Under the pieces are notes generated by a model. That model was not told where the DNA came from. It did not search any database and worked only from the letters and a program-made list of their open reading frames with translations. A stretch of DNA of 64,000 nt from UBA6055 sp965203755 (GTDB taxonomy: Bacteria; Chloroflexota; Anaerolineae; Aggregatilineales; Phototrophicaceae): contig OZ241910.1 in the NCBI GenBank assembly GCA_965203755.1, positions 2,604,001-2,668,000 of the forward strand, read 5' to 3'. Both the position numbers and the translations under genes were made by a program. Positions 50,571 through 58,524 of the stretch are shown here, in pieces (the stretch's first letter is position 1; every line of letters begins with the position of its first letter).

Positions 50571-51494
50571 ATGGCGAAAATTGTCTTCATGGGGACGCCC
50601 GATTTTGCAGTTCCCACCTTAAAGGCGCTTCTCGTTCACCATGAGGTGCTGGCTGCTGTTACCCAGCCTGACCGTCCGGCCGGCCGCCGCAAACAGCTTC
50701 GACCGTCGCCAGTCAAGCGAATGGCGGTGGCGGCCGGGCTGCCGGTGTTTCAGCCGCAGCGCATTCGCCAAAGCCAAGCGATGGATGCGCTAGGGCAATG
50801 GGATGCTGACTTTTTTGTGGTGGCGGCCTTTGGGCAGATTTTGCCGCCGGCCGTGCTGGGCTTGCCGAAGCGCGCCGCAGTCAATGTTCATGCTTCGCTG
50901 CTGCCGCGCTGGCGGGGAGCCGCGCCGATTCAAGCCGCCATTCGCGCCGGCGATGCCAAGAGCGGGATCACCATTATGGTGATGGATGCCGGGCTGGATA
51001 CCGGCCCGATGCTGGCGAAACGTTCGATTCCGATTGAAAGAGACGAAACCGGCCAGAGCTTGCATGATAAATTAGCCGTCCTTGGCGCCGAACTGCTTAT
51101 CGAAACCTTGCCTAAATATCTGGCGGGCAAGATTGAACCCCAAGCGCAGGACGAATCTCGGACAAGCTATGCGCCGCGGATCAAGAAAGAAGAAGGCCGA
51201 ATCGACTGGACGCAGCCGGCGATTGCGATTGAACGGCTGGTGCGGGCTTTCCGACCTTGGCCGGGCGCTTTTACCGGCTGGAACAGCCGCCGGCTTGCAA
51301 TCCATGCTGGTCGAGAAGGCCCGGGGAGCGCCAGTCCGGGACAGGTGATTGAGCAGGGCGGGCAAATCGCCATTGGCACCGGCGCCGGCTTGTATTATCC
51401 CACCGAGCTTCAGCTAGCCGGCAAGAGGCGGATGCCGCCGGGCGACTTGGTCAATGGCTACAGTGATTTTGTCGGCGCTGTACTTGGGAACTAG
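50571..51494 (+). CDS. fmt: Methionyl-tRNA formyltransferase
   Basis: 307 aa, normal length. Formylates initiator Met-tRNA using 10-formyl-tetrahydrofolate. MGTPDFAVPTLKALL at the N-terminus, VVAAFGQILPPAVL, the catalytic NVHASLLPRWRGAAPIQAAI and MVMDAGLDTGPML are diagnostic; the C-terminal OB domain follows (IERLVRAFRPWPGAFT). AAGGGG precedes the ATG. def is not adjacent, unlike in many bacteria. The MATE gene follows after 11 bases. Confidence 0.96.
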   Translation: MAKIVFMGTPDFAVPTLKALLVHHEVLAAVTQPDRPAGRRKQLRPSPVKRMAVAAGLPVFQPQRIRQSQAMDALGQWDADFFVVAAFGQILPPAVLGLPKRAAVNVHASLLPRWRGAAPIQAAIRAGDAKSGITIMVMDAGLDTGPMLAKRSIPIERDETGQSLHDKLAVLGAELLIETLPKYLAGKIEPQAQDESRTSYAPRIKKEEGRIDWTQPAIAIERLVRAFRPWPGAFTGWNSRRLAIHAGREGPGSASPGQVIEQGGQIAIGTGAGLYYPTELQLAGKRRMPPGDLVNGYSDFVGAVLGN

Positions 51495-51505
51495 AGATTT
51501 TTTGC

Positions 51506-52864
51506 ATGGAGAAAACAAAAACCGCGCCGAACGCTTCTTTTCTTCGCCATCCCCATCGCACTATCCTCTTGCTCTCATTGCCGGTCTTGTTTTCGCTGAC
51601 AGCCGAGCCAGTGACCGGGCTGATTGACACCGGATTTGTGGCGCAATTAGGCAAAGTCCCGCTGGCGGCGCTGGCTGTTGGCAGCAGCGCGCTGTCATCG
51701 GTCTTTTGGATATTCGGATTTTTGGGCATTGGCGCGCAAACCGAAGTCGCGCAAAGCTACGGCAAGGGCGATATCGCTGGCGCCGTCAAAGCCGTCAGCC
51801 TGGCGCTGACGCTGGGGGCGATGGTTAGCCTGGCGCTGGCGGGCCTGCTTATTCCGGGCGCGTGGCTGGTATCGCGGGCATTAGGCGCCGAGGGTGAGGT
51901 GCTGGAATTGGCGGCGCTTTATGTGCAGCTGCGTATGCTGGGCGCGCCGGCGGTCATCATTACCATGGTCGGTTTCGGCGCCTTGCGCGGCATGCAGGAT
52001 ATGAAAACGCCGCTGTGGATTGCCTTGGGCGTTAATGTCACCAACATTGCGCTGGATTATCTGTTTATCTTTGGCGGCTTCTTTATTCCAGCGATGGGAG
52101 TAGGCGGCGCGGCGCTGGCGAGTTCGCTGAGTCAATGGCTCGGCGCCGGCTGGATGCTGTGGGAGCTCAAGCGCAAGCTCGGCTTTAGCGGCGACATTAA
52201 CCTGCGGCATGGATTTAGGCTTATTAGGGTAGGGCGTGATTTGTTTATTCGCACTGGTTTATTGACCCTGTTCCTGCTGCTGGCAACCCGCGCCGCCACG
52301 CAGATGGGCGCAGAAGCCGGCGCGGCGCATCAGGTTATCCGCCAGGTATGGTTCTTTACCGCGCTGGTGATGGAAGCCTTTGCCACCACCGCGCAAAGTT
52401 TGGTCGGCTATTTCTTCGGCTCGGGGCGGATGCGCCATGCCAAACGGGTGGCCATATTGACCACGGTCTGGAGTCTTGGCGCCGGTGTGCTGCTTATGAT
52501 TGGGATGCTGGTCACGACGCCATGGGTCACAGCAGCGCTCGTGCCAGAAGACACCGCCGCTATTTTTCTGGCGGCTTGGCTGGTCGCCGCGCTGTCGCAG
52601 CCGCTCAATGCGCTTGCGTTTATCACCGACGGCATCCATTGGGGCACCAGTGACTATGGTTTTCTTCGCAATGCGATGATCGCGGCGACCGTCTGCGGTT
52701 TGGCAGGCTTGCAGCGCATTGCGACAGACCAGCTGGAGGCTTTCACCAATGTTTGGCTGGTGACGCTGCTGTGGATGGGCGTTCGGGCTTTTTTTGGACT
52801 GCTGCGCTTGTATCCAGGCATTGGGAACAGCCCCTTTCGGCTGGATATGGCGCAAAAATCGTGA
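51506..52864 (+). CDS. MATE-family efflux transporter (DinF-like)
   Basis: 452 aa with twelve membrane helices in two homologous halves. LLSLPVLFSLTAEPVTGLIDTGFVAQLGKVPLAALAVGSS and GIGAQTEVAQSYGKGD in the first half match the DinF subgroup of MATE exporters, which expel cationic drugs or metabolites using a proton or sodium gradient. Tightly spaced after fmt, so probably in the same transcript. Substrate unknown. Confidence 0.92.
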   Translation: MEKTKTAPNASFLRHPHRTILLLSLPVLFSLTAEPVTGLIDTGFVAQLGKVPLAALAVGSSALSSVFWIFGFLGIGAQTEVAQSYGKGDIAGAVKAVSLALTLGAMVSLALAGLLIPGAWLVSRALGAEGEVLELAALYVQLRMLGAPAVIITMVGFGALRGMQDMKTPLWIALGVNVTNIALDYLFIFGGFFIPAMGVGGAALASSLSQWLGAGWMLWELKRKLGFSGDINLRHGFRLIRVGRDLFIRTGLLTLFLLLATRAATQMGAEAGAAHQVIRQVWFFTALVMEAFATTAQSLVGYFFGSGRMRHAKRVAILTTVWSLGAGVLLMIGMLVTTPWVTAALVPEDTAAIFLAAWLVAALSQPLNALAFITDGIHWGTSDYGFLRNAMIAATVCGLAGLQRIATDQLEAFTNVWLVTLLWMGVRAFFGLLRLYPGIGNSPFRLDMAQKS

Positions 52865-52940
52865 ATGATCTCATCTGAATGAAACTGATTCGCCATTCTT
52901 GCGTAGATAGAAATAAGACCGAAGCGCAAAGGGGGAAGCC

Positions 52941-53177
52941 ATGCAGCAGCGAAAGAGCTGCCAGCAAAAACGATTGTGCAAGTCCAGCGGCAATCGTCAA
53001 GTCTTTGGTGTGGCTGGGGGAGTGGCGGAATATCTGAATATCGATCCGACGCTGGTTCGCCTGGCTTTTGTCCTGCTGACCCTGGCAGGCGGTCCAGGTT
53101 TGCTGCTGTACATTGTCTTGGCGTTGGTTATGCCCGGCGCCGAGCAGGCAAAAGGTGAGGAGGTTGGAAGGCTATGA
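52941..53177 (+). CDS. PspC-domain small membrane protein, copy 1
   Basis: 78 aa. PspC signature: LCKSSGNRQVFGVAGGVAEYLNIDPTLVRLAFVLLTLAGGPGLLLYIVLALVMP, one cytoplasmic amphipathic segment plus a hairpin of membrane helices. PspC proteins sense envelope stress in the phage-shock response, but stand-alone copies have no defined role. AAAGGGGGAAG precedes the ATG. Its stop overlaps the ATG of a paralogue by four bases. Basic residues (RKSCQQKRLCK) replace the usual short N-terminus. Confidence 0.88.
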   Translation: MQQRKSCQQKRLCKSSGNRQVFGVAGGVAEYLNIDPTLVRLAFVLLTLAGGPGLLLYIVLALVMPGAEQAKGEEVGRL

Positions 53178-53413
53178 ACAGGAACAAGCGGCTCTATCGT
53201 TCGCGTCAGAATCGTCAGATCTCCGGGGTATGCGGCGGCATTGCCGATTACCTGGCGATTGACCCGACGCTTGTGCGTTTATTTTGGGCGCTTTTCGCTT
53301 TGGCAGGCGGCCCAGGGGTGGTTCTGTACATTATCCTCATCGTGATTGTGCCCGAGGAACCCGAATTTGTGCAGACATCCGCTGAAAAAGTCAAGCGCGA
53401 CGAAATCGCTTGA
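53174..53413 (+). CDS. PspC-domain small membrane protein, copy 2
   Basis: 79 aa. LYRSRQNRQISGVCGGIADYLAIDPTLVRLFWALFALAGGPGVVLYIILIVIVPEEP is a complete PspC domain and clearly a paralogue of the gene before it. The pair are translationally coupled (ATGA), which suggests a heteromeric pair. No pspA or other phage-shock gene lies nearby. Confidence 0.9.
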   Translation: MNRNKRLYRSRQNRQISGVCGGIADYLAIDPTLVRLFWALFALAGGPGVVLYIILIVIVPEEPEFVQTSAEKVKRDEIA

Positions 53414-53453
53414 GCGCGCCGGGCGCGGCAATCGCCAGATAAAATCCAAACCT

Positions 53454-54440
53454 TTAGAGCAAACCGCGTATGGCTTCGCGTTCGGCCTTTAGTTCGTCTT
53501 CGGATGCTTTGACCTTTTCGCGGGCATAGTCGCTTAGTTCCAGCCCGACAACCATTTCGGCGCGTCCATCTCCTGCGTTTTGCAGTGGGAAAGAATAAAT
53601 CAAGCCGGCTTCAATGCCATAGGGATTGCCTTCGCTGGGGATGGCGGCGCTGAACCATTCGCCGGCGGGTGTTGGAGCAGTCAGGCTGCGGATGGTGTCC
53701 AGCGCGGCGCTGGCGGCGCTGGCGGCCGAGCTAAGGCCGCGCGCCTGGATAACCGCGGCGCCGCGTTTTTGCACTGTGCCGATGAAGCTGTTTTCCAGCC
53801 AATGTCGGTCGCCGATGAAGTCTTCGGCCGACTGTCCCTTGATCCGGGCATGCTCAAAGTTGGGGAATTGGGTTGAACTGTGGTTGCCCCAAATCGCCAT
53901 CCGGGTGACATCCGTGACCGGCAGGCCGGCTTTTGCCGCCAGTTGGGCTTTTGCCCGATTTTCGTCGAGGCGCGTCATGGCAAACCAGCGATTGGCGGGA
54001 ATGTCGGGGGCATTGGCTTTGGCAGCCAGACAGTTGGAGTTGCAGGGGTTGGCGACGACAAGGATGCGAATGTCGGCGGCGGCATGGTCGTTTAACGCTT
54101 TGCCCTGTGATACAAAAATAGGCCCATTGGCGGCGATGAGATCGCTCCGCTCCATACTTGGCCCGCGCGGCTTGCCGCCGACCAGGAGGGCCCAATTAGC
54201 ATCCTTGAAGGCGGCCTTGGGGTCATCGGATAGAATGATATCTTTGACTAGGGGCTGGGCGCTGTCTTCCAGTTCCATCGCGACGCCGTCCAGGGCATCC
54301 ATTGCCGCGGGGATTTCCAAAATTTGCAGAATCACAGGCTGGTCTGGACCAAAGACCTCGCCGCTGCCAATGCGAAAAAGCAGACTGTAGGCAATCTGAC
54401 CGGCGCCGCCGGTCACTGCTACGCGAATGGGTTCAGTCAT
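53454..54440 (-). CDS. mdh: Malate dehydrogenase (NAD-dependent, group with GGAGQIAYSLL)
   Basis: 328 aa. Oxidises malate to oxaloacetate in the citric-acid cycle. The dinucleotide loop VTGGAGQIAYSLLFRIGSGEVFG, substrate Arg in LLVGGKPRGPSMERSDLI, TRLDENRAKAQLA and the catalytic His in WGNHSSTQFPNF are all intact. This is the cytosolic-type MDH family of roughly 327 aa rather than the lactate-dehydrogenase-like type. GAGAGGAAATGAAGAG lies before the ATG. Faces the PspC pair, 40 bases away. Confidence 0.95.
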   Translation of the reverse strand: MTEPIRVAVTGGAGQIAYSLLFRIGSGEVFGPDQPVILQILEIPAAMDALDGVAMELEDSAQPLVKDIILSDDPKAAFKDANWALLVGGKPRGPSMERSDLIAANGPIFVSQGKALNDHAAADIRILVVANPCNSNCLAAKANAPDIPANRWFAMTRLDENRAKAQLAAKAGLPVTDVTRMAIWGNHSSTQFPNFEHARIKGQSAEDFIGDRHWLENSFIGTVQKRGAAVIQARGLSSAASAASAALDTIRSLTAPTPAGEWFSAAIPSEGNPYGIEAGLIYSFPLQNAGDGRAEMVVGLELSDYAREKVKASEDELKAEREAIRGLL

Positions 54441-54485
54441 CTCTTCATTTCCTCTCGAATACAGATGTCACTCAAAACAGAGGCG

Positions 54486-54491
54486 ATTATA
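54486..54491 (-). promoter_or_regulatory. -10 element of the mdh promoter
   Basis: TATAAT on the minus strand, about 45 bases before the mdh ATG. I see no clear -35. The gap 54441-54630 is a divergent promoter region. Confidence 0.4.
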
Positions 54492-54558
54492 TCTGATAAG
54501 AGGCATTTTTGCATCATCCGCCAGGGCAATCATGCAATGCCCAAGTTCGAGAGCAGAC

Positions 54559-54587
54559 TTGACGGATGGACTCGCAGAAGGCAAAAT
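54559..54587 (+). promoter_or_regulatory. Possible promoter for the 54631 gene and era
   Basis: TTGACG (54559-54564), 17-base spacer, CAAAAT (54582-54587). Confidence 0.4.
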
Positions 54588-54630
54588 GCGGTTTGTGCGC
54601 CGAGTGTAACATACAGGGGGCAAAAATCGA

Positions 54631-54915
54631 GTGACAGAAGAACGCAGTACCACTTCGGCAGAGCGACCAAGCCGGCTGACCTTATACAGTTTGGCGATGG
54701 CGGGCGGCTTGGGGATGACCATGATGATTCTGGCGGCGGCGATTGGCGTCATCTATGGCGCGGCGCTGGACGCTGCGTCCACGCATAACATTGGCTTGCT
54801 GTTTGTCAGTGGCTTGCTTGTGCTTATGGTGGCTGTTGGCTTTTGGCTTGGGTGGGTACGTCCCTTTGAAAACTTTGATGATATTAACGTTCCGGCAGAA
54901 CCCGAGCATCACTAA
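54631..54915 (+). CDS. Small two-helix membrane protein
   Basis: 94 aa starting at GTG 54631. Two hydrophobic segments (about 22-45, YSLAMAGGLGMTMMILAAAIGVIYG; 53-75, IGLLFVSGLLVLMVAVGFWLGW) and an acidic C-terminus. The Gly-rich first helix, an Asp just after it and the second helix recall AtpI/AtpZ-type proteins, but no ATP synthase gene is present, so I leave it unnamed. It precedes two genes on the same strand with spacing under 10 bases and is probably their operon leader gene. Confidence 0.65.
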   Translation: MTEERSTTSAERPSRLTLYSLAMAGGLGMTMMILAAAIGVIYGAALDAASTHNIGLLFVSGLLVLMVAVGFWLGWVRPFENFDDINVPAEPEHH

Positions 54916-54923
54916 GCCCTTCC

Positions 54924-55430
54924 ATGTCGAGACAAGCCATACCCCAGCGCGAGCCTATCAGCGAGACTGTCGCCGGCGCGGTCATGCGGGTGGGGGATGA
55001 CTGCCTGCTGTCTTCGGCAATTTTAACGAGCGGGGAGCTTGTGGCGGCGGGCGAGTTGATCGTCCGCTACGGAATTCCCTATTTGGGCAAGCCCTTCTAT
55101 TCGATTGTGCCGGATTTGGTCGTGGTCGATTATGGTGACATGCTGGTTGGAGAAGCTGCTTGGGACTTCCTAATTCATCAAAGTGGTCCGTATCCGCGGG
55201 CGGATGTCCTGGGCTATCGGAATGATGGCAGCGACCAAATGCTGGTTGTCAAGCAGCTGGACTTCGCCATTCCATTCGATGTCTTTGCCTATCGTCAGGT
55301 ATCAGACCGCCGGCCCTTTGCCAAATTGAAGGCGCTGATCGCATCGAATCGAGCCGCCTTTCCACCGCGGCTGCTCAATTATTTGCCAGCTTTTGCCAGC
55401 TTTGCTGATTGGCAGGCGCGGCATGAATGA
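54924..55430 (+). CDS. Hypothetical protein upstream of era
   Basis: 168 aa, cytoplasmic, not recognised. Regular alternation of beta strands (AVMRVGDDCLLSSAILTSGELVAAGELIVRYGIP, YSIVPDLVVVDYGDMLV) with acidic residues, then PFDVFAYRQVSDRRPFAKLKALIASNRAAFPPRLLNYL. No known motif. It overlaps the era ATG by eight bases (era starts at 55423, this gene stops at 55430), so the two are tightly coupled. Confidence 0.65.
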   Translation: MSRQAIPQREPISETVAGAVMRVGDDCLLSSAILTSGELVAAGELIVRYGIPYLGKPFYSIVPDLVVVDYGDMLVGEAAWDFLIHQSGPYPRADVLGYRNDGSDQMLVVKQLDFAIPFDVFAYRQVSDRRPFAKLKALIASNRAAFPPRLLNYLPAFASFADWQARHE

Positions 55431-56358
55431 TCTGGATTCGATTTTTAGCGATGACTGGGGCGCAGACCACCGCTCCGGCGTGGCGGCGGTCATCGGACGC
55501 CCGAATGTGGGCAAATCCACCCTGATCAATGCCATACTGGGTCAAAAGATAGCGATTGTCACCGCCAAACCGCAGACCACGCGTCAGCGGCAATTAGGCA
55601 TTTATACCCGCGCCGAGGCACAGATTTTATTTGTGGATACGCCGGGAATCCACAATCCGCATACCCGCCTGGGCGATTATATGGTCAAGACTGCCCATGA
55701 TGCCCTTAAAGATGCGGATGTCATCCTGTGGATTGTGGATGCGTCGCAGGCGCCAAACAGCGAAGATCGGCGCATCGCCAAGCTGCTTATGAAGATCGCG
55801 CCCAAGACGACTAAATTGCTGGTTCTTAACAAGGCAGACCTGGCTGAAGATCACTGGGACCGCAGCCGCTATCTGGCGCTGGTTGATTGTCACAAAGCGC
55901 TGGAGACAAGCGCTAAGGAAAGTCAGGGAATTGATGAACTTGTGGACAGTCTGATACCACTTCTGCCGTTGGGACCGCGCTATTATCCAGCCGCGCAGGC
56001 GAGTGGGTCGGACCTGCGCTTTATGGCTGCCGAGATGATTCGAGAGAAAATCATTCATCTCACCAGCGAAGAAATCCCCTACGCGGCTGCGGTCGAAATC
56101 AGCCGTTTCAAAGAGAAAGCGACCCTCACGATTATTGAGGCATTGATCTATGTCGAACGGGATTCACAGAAGGGGATGATGATCGGCAGACGCGGCGGCA
56201 TGATTAAGCAGATTGGCATAGATGCCCGCGCCGACTTGGAGCAGCTGCTGGAAACGCAGGTTCATCTCGAAACGCGGGTCAAGGTTTTGAAGAACTGGCG
56301 TAGCAATGAACAGTTTATGCGCCGGGTCGGGTACAGAATGTCCCGCAGGGGTGATTAA
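55423..56358 (+). CDS. era: Ribosome-assembly GTPase Era
   Basis: 311 aa. Era binds 16S rRNA 3' end and helps 30S maturation. G1 GRPNVGKST (25-33), G2 TRQRQLGIYT, G3 DTPG, G4 NKAD, G5 SAKES, and the C-terminal KH domain (ERDSQKGMMIGRRGGMIKQIGIDARADLEQLL). ATG 55423 is the family start (the frame opens earlier with an upstream ATG inside the preceding gene). Era is adjacent to neither rnc nor recO here. rbfA, another 30S assembly factor, lies a few kilobases downstream. Confidence 0.96.
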   Translation: MNDLDSIFSDDWGADHRSGVAAVIGRPNVGKSTLINAILGQKIAIVTAKPQTTRQRQLGIYTRAEAQILFVDTPGIHNPHTRLGDYMVKTAHDALKDADVILWIVDASQAPNSEDRRIAKLLMKIAPKTTKLLVLNKADLAEDHWDRSRYLALVDCHKALETSAKESQGIDELVDSLIPLLPLGPRYYPAAQASGSDLRFMAAEMIREKIIHLTSEEIPYAAAVEISRFKEKATLTIIEALIYVERDSQKGMMIGRRGGMIKQIGIDARADLEQLLETQVHLETRVKVLKNWRSNEQFMRRVGYRMSRRGD

Positions 56359-56399
56359 GCGGGCGGCAGGCTTTCCCTTTTTGCAGCAAGCCGGCTGTA

Positions 56400-56624
56400 T
56401 TATTCATCATTCAATGAGATTATTTGTTGCAGTTCTGCGATAAGCGGCGGTAAGGCATCGCTGACTGTATTCCACAGCACGGCGAGATCAATGTCATAAT
56501 AAGCATGAACCAGCCGGTGCCGCATTCCCCTGATTTGCGCCCAAGGTATTTGAGTGTGTTTCGCTTGGAATTCATCTGTAATGTGACTGGCGGCTTCACC
56601 AATGATTTCCACTGCTTTGACCAA
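56400..56624 (-). pseudogene. N-terminally truncated HepT/DUF86 HEPN toxin-like gene
   Basis: 74 aa from TTG 56624 (GGAG upstream). NALVKAVEIIGEAASHITDE and GMRHRLVHAYYDIDLAVLW match the second half of HepT-like DUF86 proteins; the HEPN RNase motif RxxxxH is present (Arg35 to His40), followed by AYYDID. Normal members are about 110 aa and have another 35-40 residues at the N-terminus; upstream here is the stop of ribF, so that part is gone. No MntA nucleotidyltransferase antitoxin is adjacent. A decayed toxin is likely; a shortened functional protein translated from the TTG is possible. Confidence 0.65.
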
Positions 56625-56635
56625 AGCATTCGCTC

Positions 56636-57580
56636 CTAAGAAGCGGGGCTGCCATCGACTGCCAAATAATCACGCGCCGCCGCTGCGTCCAAGCGGATCT
56701 GCGCCACCAATTCCTCAAGGCTGTCAAATTTCTTCTCCGGGCGCAGTCTGACCTCAAATGTCACTTCCAGCTGCCGCCCATAAATATCCCTGTCAAAGTC
56801 CAGCAGATGCGTTTCGATGGACAGGCTGCCGCCTTCAAAGGTCGGGCGGATGCCGATATTCGTCACGGCTTTGAAGGTTTCGCCGCCAAGCCGGGCCCAG
56901 CCGGCATAGACCCCGTTGGCTGGGATGATTTGCTCTGACCATACTTCGATGTTTGCGGTCGGAAAGCCAATCGCAGTCCCGCGCTTTTGTCCGTGCACGA
57001 CCTCTCCCGCCAGAGCATAAGCCCGGCCCAGCCAGGCTTTTACGTTCTCCATACTGCCGCGCCTCACATGATCCCTGACTTGCGAACTGCGGATGACTTG
57101 GCTGCCGGCGTCGGTCATCATCAATTCGATGACGGTTACAGCAAAGCCGTGCTTTTGACCTTGTGCTTTCAAGAACGCGGCATTGCCTTCGCGCTGGTAT
57201 CCCAATGCAAAATCCGAGCCAACCCAAAGCGCCTTCATGTTCAGATATTTGACAAGCCGCGCAACGAAATCATCAGCCTTCATCTGTCGAATTTCAGCGT
57301 TAAAAGGATGGGTGACGACGCAGTCGACGCCCAGTTCAAGCATGAGTTTGGCCCGCTGTTCGGGGGACATCAAATAGTAGCGTTCGTCCACATGGCGCAG
57401 CAGCTTGTCTGGATGCGGGAAAAAGGTAACGACAACCGCCAGCTGGCGGCTGGCATGAGCTTTGTCCACCAGACGTTTGATAAGCGTTTGATGGCCGCTG
57501 TGCAGCCCGTCAAACACGCCAATGGTCACCACAGAGGGAGCGTTGAGCTTCGCTTCCTTGAGATTGTGGACGTGTTTCAT
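56636..57580 (-). CDS. ribF: Bifunctional riboflavin kinase / FAD synthetase RibF
   Basis: 314 aa. Makes FMN and FAD. The N-terminal FAD-synthetase domain has VVTIGVFDGLHSGHQTLI (HxGH-type nucleotidyl-transferase motif) and VVTFFPHPDKLL, and the segment ALWVGSDFALGYQREGN. The C-terminal flavokinase has KRGTAIGFPTANIEV, NGVYAGWARL and LSIETHLLDFDRDIYGRQLEVTFEVRLRPEKKFDSLEEL. ATG 57580 has no strong SD. Last recognised gene of the nusA operon. Confidence 0.95.
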   Translation of the reverse strand: MKHVHNLKEAKLNAPSVVTIGVFDGLHSGHQTLIKRLVDKAHASRQLAVVVTFFPHPDKLLRHVDERYYLMSPEQRAKLMLELGVDCVVTHPFNAEIRQMKADDFVARLVKYLNMKALWVGSDFALGYQREGNAAFLKAQGQKHGFAVTVIELMMTDAGSQVIRSSQVRDHVRRGSMENVKAWLGRAYALAGEVVHGQKRGTAIGFPTANIEVWSEQIIPANGVYAGWARLGGETFKAVTNIGIRPTFEGGSLSIETHLLDFDRDIYGRQLEVTFEVRLRPEKKFDSLEELVAQIRLDAAAARDYLAVDGSPAS

Positions 57581-57624
57581 GGAGGGTTCTCATATCCAGG
57601 CAGGGCCGATTCGCAGTGATTGTA

Positions 57625-58524
57625 TCAAGGCTGACCCCAAAATACTTTATGCGGTTTCCACAACTGACCTTGCGGCTTCAAAATGGCGACTAACTGCTTA
57701 TCGTTAGTAAAGGCGAATACATGGTCAGCCGAAAGGTCAATCCGGCGCCTGATGAATTGTCCTTTTTGAATGCGCTGAATTTCGCTGGCATTGAGGGTCA
57801 GGCCGGGTTGATGCTTGAGCGCGGCATGAGGCGGTATGATATGCTTGAGCCATTCCTCGCCGTCTGTAATTTTATCAAGGGTAATGCTGTCGTCGATCTT
57901 GAAATGCCCGCTGGCGACGCGCCTTAAAGCCGATAAGTAAGCGCCAGCATGCAAAGCCTGTCCAATGTCATGCGCCAGGCTCCGAATATAGGTGCCCGAA
58001 CTGCAACGGACATCCAGTTCGATAACCGGGCTGTTCCAGGAGAGGATTTCGATGGCATGGATATGCGCCTGACGCGCCTGGCGTTTAACCGATTTTCCTT
58101 GACGCGCCAGTTGGTAGAGCTTTTGACCGCCTACCTTGACGGCGCTGTACATCGGCGGGACTTGCTGAATGTCGCCGGTGAATTGCCGCAAAACGTCCTG
58201 AATGGCGGGTAGTGTGATGTGGCTGGTGTCCGATACTGTGATGACATCGCCTTCGGCATCATAGCTGGCGGTCGTTTTGCCCAAGGTGATTTGCGCCTGA
58301 TACTGTTTGTCAGTGTGCATGACATAGCTGCTAAGGCGGGTTGCCTTGCCAAGACACAAGACCAGCACACCGCTTGCCAGGGGGTCAAGCGTGCCGGCAT
58401 GTCCGACTTTGCTGCAGCCCGTCAGTGTTCGGTAGCGATGCCGAACCCGCGCGACAGCATCGTGGCTCGTCCAGCGCAGCGGTTTGTTGAGGTTGAGAAA
58501 GCCCGCATGACCGCCTTCAGTCAA
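57625..58524 (-). CDS. truB: tRNA pseudouridine-55 synthase TruB
   Basis: 299 aa. Converts U55 in the T loop of tRNAs to pseudouridine. GFLNLNKPLRWTSHDAV, the catalytic loop KVGHAGTLDPLASGVL (Asp47), QVPPMYSAVKVGGQKLYQLARQG and RCSSGTYIRSLAHDIG are diagnostic. Start TTG 58524 overlaps the end of nrnA by eight bases. Order nrnA-truB-ribF is the common arrangement. Confidence 0.95.
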   Translation of the reverse strand: MTEGGHAGFLNLNKPLRWTSHDAVARVRHRYRTLTGCSKVGHAGTLDPLASGVLVLCLGKATRLSSYVMHTDKQYQAQITLGKTTASYDAEGDVITVSDTSHITLPAIQDVLRQFTGDIQQVPPMYSAVKVGGQKLYQLARQGKSVKRQARQAHIHAIEILSWNSPVIELDVRCSSGTYIRSLAHDIGQALHAGAYLSALRRVASGHFKIDDSITLDKITDGEEWLKHIIPPHAALKHQPGLTLNASEIQRIQKGQFIRRRIDLSADHVFAFTNDKQLVAILKPQGQLWKPHKVFWGQP

